A stretch of 7,428 nucleotides of DNA from Gemmatimonadota bacterium (GCA_016880225.1 JAEHDT010000077.1:1-7428); one strand, 5' to 3'. Numbered from the stretch's first letter, positions 1-6,637 are shown. The notes: a model not told the origin generated them from the sequence alone. A program made the numbers and translations.

Positions 1-287
1 CCTGGTGCGCGGGGAGAAAACAAGCCGGCCTGGGCGAACCGCCGTCGAGGTCGGGCGTGCGGTCCCTTCCTCTGACCTCCAGCGATCGCAACCCAGGCCG
101 AATCGTCTCTCACCGATCAACCGCGCGCCGCGCGCGAGGAGTGGTTCGAGTGAGCCGAGGCGCACAATAGGGAAGAGCAGCGCGGAGGGCAAGCGTGTGG
201 CGCGCACGCAACGAAAAAATCGCGGCATTGCCGACCCCCGGTGGGCTGCCGGGAGGGCGTGGCTCAGAGGATTTGTGAGCGCCCCAA
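1..287. other. Intergenic stretch with no convincing gene
   Basis: I recognise no protein or RNA gene here. A plus-strand frame is open from base 5 to 322, but its translation is arginine-, serine- and proline-rich without any hydrophobic core or motif, as expected from random GC-rich DNA, and it runs into the 3' end of the minus-strand lipoprotein gene. The only structure I can support is a short hairpin followed by a T run on the minus strand at 214-233, listed separately. An alternating CG-rich patch lies near 120-136. The left neighbour is outside the window, so part of this stretch may be the upstream or downstream flank of an unseen gene. Confidence 0.6.
214..233 (-). terminator. Possible intrinsic terminator of the lipoprotein gene
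   Basis: Read on the minus strand, CGGC-AAT-GCCG forms a perfect 4-bp stem with a 3-nt loop. After three bases (CGA) it is followed by six consecutive T residues (214-219). It lies about 55 bp beyond the stop codon of the lipoprotein gene and points the right way. A second GC-rich hairpin just before it, around 235-256 (CTCCCGG pairing with CCGGGGG across 7 nt, one G-T pair), could add to it. The stem next to the T run is short and the T run is not immediately adjacent, so this is only a candidate. Confidence 0.35.
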
Positions 288-1490
288 CTACGGTCCGATC
301 GCGATGCCCAGCGGGTTATTGAGACCGCTGCCTGCGCCGGAGATGGTAACTACCGGGGCGGCGTTGCCGGTCGCCCCCCGCGCGTAGATCGTGATGCTCG
401 CCGCCGTGTAGTTGCTCACGAAGATCCGGCCGGTGCCATCCAGCGCGATGCCCGACGGGAGGCTGAGGCCGGTCTGGCTTCCGCTGATAGTCGCGATCGG
501 CGCGGTATTACCGGTCGCGCCGGCCGCGTAGACCGTGATGCTGTTGTTGTCCGCGTTCGCAACGTAGATGACGCCAGCCGTGTCAAGTGCGATGCCCGCT
601 GGATTGACCAGGCCCGTGCTGCTCCCGCTGATAGTTGCGATCGGAGACACATTGCCCGTATCTCCAGCAGCGTAGACGGTAATCGAGGTGTCGTTGGCCA
701 CGCAGAGGCGACCGGCGGCGTCGACCACCACCGCCCTTGGCAGCGAGAGTCCCGTCTGGTTCCCGTGAAGCGTTCCCAACAGTTTGCCGTCCGGAGCGTT
801 GAAGATCTCGATGCGGTTGTTGCTGCGATCGGCAACATAGACCTGGCTCGCCGCAACCGCGACCCCACGAGGCGCCGTCACCGCCACCGACCAAAGGATG
901 TGTGCGTTACCCGTCGCCCCCGCTGGGTAGGCAGTAAGCTGGCTGGACCCGGCATTCGAGACGTACACCTGTCCCGCTGCGTCCGCCGCAACGGCCGAGG
1001 GTATGGATAGTCCGGTGTTACTCCCCGCGATCGTCACCGCTGGCACTTGGTCCACGGGAGAGCCAGCAGGGTAGATCGTGATACTGCCTCCACCAAAGCT
1101 TCCGTTGGCTACGTAAAGCCTCGAGCAGGGCACCGTGAAGTTCAGACTCGTCGCGCCACCCGCTGTGACCGTGGCTTGCTTGGATCCCGGGTCAGCACAC
1201 GAACTCGGGAACGTGCCCAAAGCCAGGGTATAGGTCCCGGCACTGAGGTTGTCGATCGCGTACGCACCGGTGATGACGCTGCTCACCGTGCTGCGGGCGC
1301 TGGGGCTCGCCGTGACCGTGACCCCGCCCAGAGGACCACGCTGGGGCGAGGTTATGGTTCCCGAGACCGTTCCCGTGCCCGGTCCCGTGCCGGTTCGACT
1401 ATCGGACGAGCAAGCGGCCAGCGCGACAGCGAGGGCGGTGGCGAGCGCGCGCCTTGCGGCGGGCTTCAATTGGGCTGCACAGGGCACCAT
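288..1490 (-). CDS. Lipoprotein with carboxypeptidase-regulatory-like domain and six-bladed NHL-type beta-propeller
   Basis: This 400-residue protein should be exported and lipid-anchored. The N-terminus has basic residues (K9, R13, R14), a short Ala/Leu/Val core and a lipobox L24-A25-A26-C27, so the mature chain would begin at C27. A Thr/Gly-rich spacer follows (about 31-41). Residues 42-122 then form a beta-sandwich of the carboxypeptidase-regulatory type (pattern VSGTI, PLGGVTVTAS, GAYAIDNLSAGTYTL), with C98 and C122 placed for a possible disulfide. Six repeats beginning with a Y/F/C-V-A/S-N/D motif start near residues 125, 175, 217, 262, 308 and 356, each followed by a G-I-A-L-D-like strand, which predicts a six-bladed propeller of NHL or SMP-30 style. 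No catalytic residues can be assigned, so binding of a ligand or partner is inferred. The ATG at 1490 gives the complete signal peptide, with only a weak GGGA upstream. An adjacent GTG would shift the start by one codon. The stop is TAG. The gene lies 123 bp beyond tRNA-Asn on the same strand, and I see no strong promoter in that gap. Confidence 0.88.
   Translation of the reverse strand: MVPCAAQLKPAARRALATALAVALAACSSDSRTGTGPGTGTVSGTITSPQRGPLGGVTVTASPSARSTVSSVITGAYAIDNLSAGTYTLALGTFPSSCADPGSKQATVTAGGATSLNFTVPCSRLYVANGSFGGGSITIYPAGSPVDQVPAVTIAGSNTGLSIPSAVAADAAGQVYVSNAGSSQLTAYPAGATGNAHILWSVAVTAPRGVAVAASQVYVADRSNNRIEIFNAPDGKLLGTLHGNQTGLSLPRAVVVDAAGRLCVANDTSITVYAAGDTGNVSPIATISGSSTGLVNPAGIALDTAGVIYVANADNNSITVYAAGATGNTAPIATISGSQTGLSLPSGIALDGTGRIFVSNYTAASITIYARGATGNAAPVVTISGAGSGLNNPLGIAIGP
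291..1118 (-). repeat. Six tandem propeller-blade repeats within the lipoprotein gene
   Basis: The six blade units span 1118-969, 968-843, 842-708, 707-570, 569-426 and 425-291 (50, 42, 45, 46, 48 and 45 codons). The last three share the core A-P/S-I-A-T-I-S-G-S-x-T-G-L-x-x-P-x-G-I-A-L-D. At DNA level the related 20-mers starting at 337, 481 and 625 are exactly 144 bp apart. The copies at 481 and 625 match at 19 of 20 bases, while the 337 copy is more diverged. This indicates that the C-terminal blades arose by relatively recent internal duplication, whereas blades 1-3 are more diverged. Confidence 0.8.
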
Positions 1491-1613
1491 GTCTTATCCC
1501 ACGCGATGGTGGCGATCAGGGATGACTCAAATTACATCACTGCGCAAGGAAGGATAGGTGGACGATCGCCTCGGGCGGGCAGGAAACGATTGGTGACGCT
1601 GAGGGTTGAAAAG

Positions 1614-1686
1614 CTCCCGAGGCAGGACTCGAACCTGCGACCCGCCGGTTAACAGCCGGCTGCTCTACCAACTGAGCTACTCGGGA
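1614..1686 (-). tRNA. trnN: tRNA-Asn (anticodon GTT)
   Basis: The minus strand folds into a complete 73-nt cloverleaf. The acceptor arm TCCCGAG pairs with CTCGGGA. The D arm is GCTC/GAGC with loop AGTTGGTA. The anticodon arm GCCGG/CCGGC carries loop CTGTTAA, giving anticodon GTT (Asn). The variable loop is GGGTC, and the T arm GCAGG/CCTGC has loop TTCGAGT. The discriminator base is G, the usual bacterial tRNA-Asn identity base. CCA is not encoded (the next bases are CTTT), so the 3' end must be added by CCA nucleotidyltransferase. All stems are perfectly paired, which suggests a functional gene. It lies 36 bp beyond the EamA permease stop on the same strand. I saw no duplicated tRNA 3' end in the window, so there is no sign of integration here. 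Confidence 0.97.
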
Positions 1687-1697
1687 AGGACGCTCGC

Positions 1698-1726
1698 AAT
1701 ATCGCTTGCTCGGGCGGCGACTTCAA
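1698..1726 (-). promoter_or_regulatory. Candidate sigma-70-type promoter for tRNA-Asn
   Basis: On the minus strand a TTGAAG hexamer (1721-1726) is followed after exactly 17 bp by GATATT (1698-1703). These match the housekeeping consensus TTGACA/TATAAT at 4 of 6 positions each. The -10 hexamer ends 11 bp before the tRNA 5' end, which predicts a leader of only about 4-5 nt. The -35 hexamer overlaps the permease stop codon. The spacing supports independent tRNA expression, although readthrough from the uvrA-permease operon is also possible. Confidence 0.45.
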
Positions 1727-2580
1727 CGGCGTATCGCGAGTTGTGGCAGCTCCGCGATCACCATACCCACCAAGATCAGCGCCCCGCCGCCCCACTGCAA
1801 CAGCGACAACCGCTCTCCCAGCACGAACCACGACGTCACCGCCGCGAACAATGGCTCGAAGCAAAAAATCAGGGCCGCCCGCGCCGCCGACATGGCGCGC
1901 TGGGCCCGCATCTGCAACAGGAAGCTGATCGTGCTGGCGAACAGCACCGTGTAGCCGAGCGCGCCGACGAAGCGCGGGGTCCAGTGGATGTGCGGGTGCT
2001 CGAATAGCGCGGTGGCGAGCGCGGCGACGAGCGCCGTCCCGGCGACCTGCGTGAACACGAGGCGCCGCGCGTCGTAGCGCCGCGACAGCTCGGAGACGGC
2101 GACGATCTGGCCGCCGAAGCAGGCGGCGCACACGAGCGTAAGCAGATCGCCGCGATTCAGGCCCCCCGCATCCGGCGCGGTGAGGAGGTAGATCCCGAGC
2201 GTGGCGAGAGCGAGTGCCACGGCGGTGAGCCAGGTGGGCCGCTCGCCCAGCCAGGCGAGCGCGATGAGGGGAGCGAGTACCGATGACACCGCGACGATGA
2301 ACGCCGAGCGCGACGGCGTGGTGATCACGAGCCCGGCGGTCTGCGCGATGAAGCCGAAGGCGACGAGCAGGCCGAGCACCCCGCCGCCCGACAGCTCCTG
2401 GCCCACTGGCCGCGGGCGCAACGGCGTTCCCGGGACGAGGACGAGCGCGGCGAGCGTGAACCGTATCGTCAGGAACGCGAGCGGCGTCGCGTCCGCCAGT
2501 GCGCTCTTGACGGCCACGAAGCTCGTGCCCCACAGCGCGGTCGCGATGAGCAGCGTCCAGTCCGCCCGGCGCGGCGTCAC
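1723..2580 (-). CDS. EamA/DMT-superfamily inner-membrane transporter, coupled to uvrA
   Basis: This 285-residue integral membrane protein is built as two homologous five-helix EamA halves, the usual length for drug/metabolite transporters such as RhaT/RarD/YdcZ-like permeases. The first half opens with the family-typical W17-G18-T19-S20-F21 in helix 1, has F36-L-T-I-R40-F in helix 2, and ends with L111-G-E-R-P-T-W into helix 5. The second half starts near G144-D and ends with the equivalent L254-G-E-R-L-S-L-L-Q-W and a Gly-rich helix 10. Members usually export amino acids, nucleobases or other small metabolites. The substrate cannot be read from this sequence. The start is GTG at 2580, whose GTGA overlaps the uvrA TGA, indicating translational coupling and a shared transcript. 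There is no strong Shine-Dalgarno, consistent with reinitiation. The stop is TGA at 1723-1725, followed closely by tRNA-Asn. Confidence 0.9.
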   Translation of the reverse strand: MTPRRADWTLLIATALWGTSFVAVKSALADATPLAFLTIRFTLAALVLVPGTPLRPRPVGQELSGGGVLGLLVAFGFIAQTAGLVITTPSRSAFIVAVSSVLAPLIALAWLGERPTWLTAVALALATLGIYLLTAPDAGGLNRGDLLTLVCAACFGGQIVAVSELSRRYDARRLVFTQVAGTALVAALATALFEHPHIHWTPRFVGALGYTVLFASTISFLLQMRAQRAMSAARAALIFCFEPLFAAVTSWFVLGERLSLLQWGGGALILVGMVIAELPQLAIRR

Positions 2581-5384
2581 GCGAGGTCCCGCAGGTAACG
2601 TCCGGTGGGCGAATCGGGCGCCCGGGCGATGTCCTCCGGCGTCCCCGCAGCAACGATGCGTCCACCCGCTTCACCGGCGCCGGGCCCCATCTCGATCACC
2701 CAGTCGGCCCGCTTGATGACGTCGAGGTGGTGCTCGATCACCAGCACCGTGTGCCCGGCGTCGACCAGGCGGTCGAGCACGCGGCAGAGGGTACGTACGT
2801 CGTCCAGGTGCAGCCCGGTTGTCGGCTCGTCGAGGATGTACAGCTTGCGTCCCGTCCGCCCCCTGCCGCCCGCGAGCGCCAACTCCCGGGCGATCTTGAG
2901 GCGCTGCGCCTCGCCCCCCGACAGGGTGGTCGCCGGCTGGCCGAGGCGCAGGTAGCCGAGTCCGACCTGCTGCAGATGCCAGAGGGCGCGCGCCAGCCGC
3001 GGGTTGCGGTGGAACCGCTGCAGGGCGTGGTCCACGGTCCACTCGAGCACGTCGTGGATCGAGCTGCCGCCGAGCTTCACCTCGAGCACGTCCGGCTTGA
3101 AACGCTTGCCGCCGCACATCTCGCACGGCACGAACACGTTGGCCAGGAACACCATCTCCACGAGCACATGGCCCGCTCCCTCGCATGTTTCGCAGCGTCC
3201 CCCGGCCACGTTGAACGAGAACGTGCTCGGCGCATAGCCGCGCGCCCGGGCGAGGGGCTCCGCCGCGAACAGCGCGCGCAGCTCGTCGAACGCCTTGATG
3301 TACGTGACGGGGTTGGAACGAGGCGTGCGGCCGATGGGCGCCTGGTCGACGAGCACTACCTCGCCGATCGCCTCCCAGCCCGACAGAGCGCGCACGTCGC
3401 CTACCGGCTCTCCCAGGTGCTGCTTGGCGCCGTGCATTCCCGTGAGCCGGGTCTCGAGCTGCCGGAACAGCACGTCGTGCACCAGCGTCGACTTGCCCGA
3501 CCCGGAGACCCCGGTCACGGCCGTGAGGGTGCCGAGCGGAATGCGCGCGTCCACGTCGTGCAGGCTGTGCAGGCGAGCGCCCTTGACCGTGAGCCAGCGG
3601 CATGCGGGGCGGCGCGCCGACGGCACGCCGATGCGCTTCTCCCCGGAGAGATATTGTCCCGTGAGGGTGCCGGCCTCGCGCACCCGCGCCGCCGGCCCCT
3701 GGTACACCACCGCTCCCCCCGACTCGCCGCTGCCGGGGCCGAGCTCTACCATCCAGTCGGCCGCATTCATCGCCGCCGGGTCGTGCTCCACGACGACGAC
3801 CGTATTGCCGGCGTCCGCGAGCCGCCGCAACAAGCCGAGCAGCCGGTTGGTGTCGGCGGGATGCAGCCCGATGGTCGGCTCGTCGAGCACGTACAGCGTG
3901 TCGACCAGGTGGGCGCCAAGGGCGTTGGAGAGCGCGATGCGTTGGGCCTCGCCCCCCGAGAGCGTGCGCGTGAGCCGGTCGAGCGTGAGATAGCCGAGCC
4001 CCACGTCGGTGACGAAGGACAGGCGCCCCCCGAGCTCTGCCAGGATGTGATCTGCGACGGCGCGTCGGAACGGCGCGAGCGCGAGACGCCCGAGCCAATC
4101 CTGCAGCGCCCCGGCCGTCAACGCGGCCGCTGCCGCGATCGTGCGATCGCCCACGCGAACCGCCAGCGCTTCCGGCTTGAGCCGCGCTCCACCGCACGCG
4201 GGGCACGTCTTCGCAAGCTGGTACTGCCGCAGGAACACCCGGATGTACTGCTTGTAGCGCTTGGCCTCGAGGCGCTCGAGGAACGGAAACATCCCCAGGA
4301 ACCGGCCGATCCCGCCGTGCAGCAGGAAGTGGCGCGCCGCCGCGGGCAGGTCCCGCCACGACGCGTCGAGCGGAATGCCCCTCGCGCGGGCCGCCTCCCG
4401 CAGGACGCGGCGCCGCCCCTCGTAGCGCGGCTTGGTCCAGGGGTCGAGGGCGCCCTGGGCCAGACTCTTGCGCGGGTCCGGCACGATGAGGGACTCGTCG
4501 TATTCGAGCACGGCGCCGAACCCGTTGCACCCCGGGCAGGCGCCCCGCGGATTGTTGAAGGAGAACAGGATGGGCGTGAGGGGAGGCGCGGCGGTGGCGC
4601 ACGTCGAGCACGTTGGGTGCGCAGAGAAGCGGCGGCGATCGCCGTTCTCGAGCGCGACGGCCACGCCCTCGCCCTCATTGAAGGCCGTCGCCACGGCGTC
4701 GGCCAGGCGCCCGCGGTTCGCTTCCAGGACGGGGAGGCGATCCACCACGACCAAGACCTCGTGCGCCGCGCGCACGCGCTGCTCGGCGTCCGGCTGATCG
4801 AGGCGAACGACGGCTCCGTCGAGCTGCGCGCGCACGAAGCCTGCGGCGCGGAGCTGGGCGGCCACCTCGACGTCGGGCCGATGCGCGCTAGCGGGCAGCG
4901 GGAACGTCAGGATCACGGGATCGGAGCGCTCCCCCCTCCCCGCTTTCACAAGTGCGTCGACCACCTCCTGCACCGTGTCGGCCTTCACGACGCTGCCGCA
5001 CTTGATGCAGTACTGCGTGCCCACGCGCGCCCACAAGAGCCGCAGGAAGTCGTAGATCTCGGTCGCCGTGCCGACCGTCGAGCGGCTGCTCGTGGTGGGG
5101 TTCTTCTGCTCGATCGCCACGGCGGGCGAGATGCCTTCGACCTGATCGACGAGCGGCTTGGGCATGCGCTCGAGGAACTGCTTCGCGTAGGTGGAGAGCG
5201 ACTCGATGTAGCGCCGCTGCCCCTCGGCGTACAGCGTGTCGAAGGCCAGCGTGCTCTTTCCCGATCCCGACGGCCCGGTGACCACCGTGAGCGCGCGTCG
5301 CGGCAACTCCACGGTGATGCCCTTTAGGTTGTGTTGCCGCGCGTTGCGGATGACCACGCGGTCGGGTGAGCGGGGCATAACCAT
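2577..5384 (-). CDS. uvrA: UvrA, excinuclease ABC subunit A (DNA damage recognition ATPase)
   Basis: At 935 residues it is full length (E. coli UvrA is 940). UvrA is a dimeric ABC-type ATPase that finds bulky DNA lesions and loads UvrB in nucleotide excision repair. In order I see Walker A1 G37-P-S-G-S-G-K-S, the signature-I region with S102-T-V-G-T near 102-106, a UvrB-binding-type region at about 131-250, and zinc module C259-x2-C262-x20-C283-x2-C286. These are followed by an insertion domain, C394-x2-C397, LSGGE at 475-479, Walker B1 ending D501-E502-P and H534. The second half has Walker A2 G625-V-S-G-S-G-K-S, zinc module C731-x2-C734-x19-C754-x2-C757, LSGGE at 821-825, Walker B2 ending D852-E853-P and H885. 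All catalytic and zinc ligands are present. The UvrB-binding-type region is full length but poorly conserved, and an extra C126-x2-C129 is present, so a UvrA paralogue subclass is possible. Start ATG at 5384 or in-frame ATG at 5378 (933 residues); neither has a clear ribosome-binding site. It overlaps the permease start by 2-3 bases. Confidence 0.95.
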   Translation of the reverse strand: MVMPRSPDRVVIRNARQHNLKGITVELPRRALTVVTGPSGSGKSTLAFDTLYAEGQRRYIESLSTYAKQFLERMPKPLVDQVEGISPAVAIEQKNPTTSSRSTVGTATEIYDFLRLLWARVGTQYCIKCGSVVKADTVQEVVDALVKAGRGERSDPVILTFPLPASAHRPDVEVAAQLRAAGFVRAQLDGAVVRLDQPDAEQRVRAAHEVLVVVDRLPVLEANRGRLADAVATAFNEGEGVAVALENGDRRRFSAHPTCSTCATAAPPLTPILFSFNNPRGACPGCNGFGAVLEYDESLIVPDPRKSLAQGALDPWTKPRYEGRRRVLREAARARGIPLDASWRDLPAAARHFLLHGGIGRFLGMFPFLERLEAKRYKQYIRVFLRQYQLAKTCPACGGARLKPEALAVRVGDRTIAAAAALTAGALQDWLGRLALAPFRRAVADHILAELGGRLSFVTDVGLGYLTLDRLTRTLSGGEAQRIALSNALGAHLVDTLYVLDEPTIGLHPADTNRLLGLLRRLADAGNTVVVVEHDPAAMNAADWMVELGPGSGESGGAVVYQGPAARVREAGTLTGQYLSGEKRIGVPSARRPACRWLTVKGARLHSLHDVDARIPLGTLTAVTGVSGSGKSTLVHDVLFRQLETRLTGMHGAKQHLGEPVGDVRALSGWEAIGEVVLVDQAPIGRTPRSNPVTYIKAFDELRALFAAEPLARARGYAPSTFSFNVAGGRCETCEGAGHVLVEMVFLANVFVPCEMCGGKRFKPDVLEVKLGGSSIHDVLEWTVDHALQRFHRNPRLARALWHLQQVGLGYLRLGQPATTLSGGEAQRLKIARELALAGGRGRTGRKLYILDEPTTGLHLDDVRTLCRVLDRLVDAGHTVLVIEHHLDVIKRADWVIEMGPGAGEAGGRIVAAGTPEDIARAPDSPTGRYLRDLA

Positions 5385-5386
5385 TC

Positions 5387-5392
5387 AACATA
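5387..5392 (-). promoter_or_regulatory. Possible -10 hexamer just upstream of uvrA
   Basis: On the minus strand TATGTT (4 of 6 to TATAAT, with TAT and the final T kept) ends 2 bases before the first uvrA ATG. A normal start 6-8 bases downstream would fall at or just ahead of the second in-frame ATG at 5378, giving a leaderless or near-leaderless mRNA. That would fit the lack of a Shine-Dalgarno. No good -35 hexamer sits 17 bp further upstream, where the inverted repeat lies instead, so such a promoter might need an activator. This is a weak candidate. Confidence 0.25.
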
Positions 5393-5393
5393 A

Positions 5394-5416
5394 CAGGTGC
5401 CGGTGTCCGGCACCTG
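5394..5416. repeat. Perfect 10-bp inverted repeat between uvrA and the divergent membrane-protein gene
   Basis: The arms CAGGTGCCGG (5394-5403) and CCGGCACCTG (5407-5416) are exact reverse complements around the centre TGT. A further partial copy, TGGCACC, follows at 5416-5422. The palindrome lies 9 bp upstream of the first uvrA ATG and 35 bp upstream of the flippase-like gene. It could be an operator for a dimeric regulator serving one or both divergent genes, a 5'-UTR hairpin of uvrA, or a REP-like palindrome. I see no second full copy in this window. It does not match the E. coli (CTGT-N8-ACAG) or Gram-positive (GAAC-N4-GTTC) LexA boxes. Confidence 0.75.
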
Positions 5417-5451
5417 GCACCCCGCACCCACGGCCTGTAGCTTCGCCCCCA

Positions 5452-6540
5452 ATGGCCCTCGCCTTGACTCCCCGCCTGCTGCGCCGCGGGCTGGAACTCT
5501 TCGCCGTCATCTCCCTGGCCGGTGTCGTCGTCGTGCTCGCCGTGTACGGCGAGAACGTCCAGACCGTGGCCCACGCACTGCTGCATCTGCGCTGGGGCTG
5601 GATGGTCGTGGGGCTGGGGCTCGCCTCCATGGACTGGGTTGGGGGCGGCGCCCGACTGTGGGTGGTCGCGCGGCACGTGCACCCCGGCGTCCGGTTGCGA
5701 GACATGGTCATCGCCGGCGGGATGAGCGCGTGGGCCGCGTATCTCACCCCGTTTCAGACGGGTGCCGGGCCCACGATGATGTGGGTCATGCGGCGCGGCG
5801 GGGTGCGCCTGCCCGAGGCCATGACCTCCACCTTCATGACCTTCGTGGCGACCGTGGCGTTCTTCGCCATCGCCGGCCCACTCGCCATCTACCTCGGCGC
5901 CGGAAAGTCGCTGGCGCAGCACAACGTCGTTCTTGGGATCACCTATTACGGCCTGTTCCGAACCAGTCTCACGATCTTCGGCGCGCTGGGCGTGCTGATG
6001 CTCATCGCGATGGTGTTCCCGGCGGGACTCCGCGATGGCGTTCATTGGCTCGCTGGCCGGCTGGAGCGCCGTAGCGCCCGCATCGCGGCGCGGATGGAGC
6101 AGTTGCGGGGCGGGATCGACCGCGCCCATGAGTGCCTCGTGGCGTTCGGGAGCCCGCGAGGGTGGCTGGCGCTGTTCTGGGCGGTCCTGTTGTCGGCGCC
6201 GTCGCACGCCAACAAGCTGCTGGCGGGGTACGTGGCGCTGCGCACGCTCGGCATCCCCGCGAACTTTGTCGACATCCTGCTGCTCCAGACCTTCATCACG
6301 TTTCTCCTCTACTTCGCGCCCACGCCGGGCTCGGCCGGGCTGGCGGAGTTCCTCTCGGCGGCGGTCATGCAGATCTACGTCGGGCCCTCGCAGCTGCCGA
6401 CGTACGCCCTCGTCTGGCGCTTCATCAACAGCTACGCGACGGTGATCACCGGGTCGTTGCTGTTCTGGCACTGGCTGCGCCGGGGACTCGTCGGGCGTGA
6501 GGAGGCGGTGTCGGCGGAGGCCGACGGCGCTGCAGGGTGA
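5452..6540 (+). CDS. Flippase-like integral membrane protein (lysylphosphatidylglycerol synthase TM family)
   Basis: This 362-residue inner-membrane protein has about eight hydrophobic segments, near residues 14-32, 49-70, 85-100, 124-148, 168-190, 238-260, 270-289 and 320-341. The best family mark is P290-T-P-G-S-A-G-L-A-E, matching the P-x-P-G-x-x-G-x-x-E motif of the membrane region of MprF-type synthases and their stand-alone relatives (UPF0104, AglD-like). The C-terminal aminoacyl-transferase domain of MprF is absent. A lipid-flipping or glycolipid-related role is therefore the family inference, not a lysyl-PG synthase. A basic cytoplasmic loop (about 196-236) separates the two membrane blocks. 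The ATG at 5452 is chosen because an upstream extension of the same frame would run through the inverted repeat and into uvrA's coding start. There is no clear ribosome-binding site. It diverges from uvrA and is followed 97 bp later by the FHA gene. Confidence 0.82.
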   Translation: MALALTPRLLRRGLELFAVISLAGVVVVLAVYGENVQTVAHALLHLRWGWMVVGLGLASMDWVGGGARLWVVARHVHPGVRLRDMVIAGGMSAWAAYLTPFQTGAGPTMMWVMRRGGVRLPEAMTSTFMTFVATVAFFAIAGPLAIYLGAGKSLAQHNVVLGITYYGLFRTSLTIFGALGVLMLIAMVFPAGLRDGVHWLAGRLERRSARIAARMEQLRGGIDRAHECLVAFGSPRGWLALFWAVLLSAPSHANKLLAGYVALRTLGIPANFVDILLLQTFITFLLYFAPTPGSAGLAEFLSAAVMQIYVGPSQLPTYALVWRFINSYATVITGSLLFWHWLRRGLVGREEAVSAEADGAAG

Positions 6541-6571
6541 TGCCCGGACCCATCGCGTAAAGCGTGTTTCC

Positions 6572-6600
6572 TTGCGCGGTTACACGGCCAGGCGTAACTT
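6572..6600 (+). promoter_or_regulatory. Weak candidate promoter for the FHA gene
   Basis: In the 97-bp gap after the flippase-like gene, TTGCGC (6572-6577) is separated by 17 bp from TAACTT (6595-6600). The -10 element keeps the most conserved positions (TA at the front, T at the end) but each hexamer matches only 3 of 6 bases. If used, the transcript would start near 6607, about 30 nt before the FHA start codon. Cotranscription with the upstream gene is equally possible because I see no terminator in the gap. Confidence 0.25.
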
Positions 6601-6637
6601 CCGGCGCTGCCATTTCCGGCTGCAAGGGACTCCCCGA

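Noticed and set aside
5..322. 105-codon plus-strand frame at the left edge
   Set aside because: Arg/Ser/Pro-rich with no domain, and it overlaps the lipoprotein 3' end. A strong start or family match would be needed to keep it.
1491..1613. A promoter for the lipoprotein gene
   Set aside because: The minus strand has TGTAAT (5 of 6 to TATAAT), but it lacks the key A at the second position and has no -35 partner at 16-18 bp, so I could not support it.
1047..1652. Plus-strand frames over the lipoprotein signal region and the tRNA
   Set aside because: They overlap the lipoprotein 5' end and extend into the tRNA gene. The translation is Arg/Gly-rich and featureless.
1614..1686. tRNA-Asn as an integration site for a mobile element
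   Set aside because: No integrase, no direct repeat of the tRNA 3' end and no foreign-looking genes occur next to it in this window.
2727..5327. 866-codon open frame on the plus strand, entirely antisense to uvrA
   Set aside because: Its translation is rich in Arg, His, Ala and Glu with no recognisable motif, and it mirrors the codon pattern of uvrA. Long antisense frames are a normal by-product of GC-rich third positions. UvrA on the other strand has every family motif.
5384..5416. LexA/SOS box upstream of uvrA
   Set aside because: uvrA is often SOS-controlled, so I looked for CTGT-N8-ACAG and GAAC-N4-GTTC, but neither occurs here. The palindrome has a different sequence and spacing.
5236..5451. 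N-terminal extension of the flippase-like protein into the uvrA start region
   Set aside because: The extra 72 residues would be antisense to the uvrA P-loop coding region and cross the palindrome. The ATG at 5452 gives a typical membrane-protein N-terminus and family length.
4888..6471. 527-codon minus-strand frame crossing the uvrA start and the flippase-like gene
   Set aside because: It spans two recognised genes in a different phase and has a highly charged, low-complexity composition (His, Arg, Asp, Gln, Pro). It is a shadow frame.
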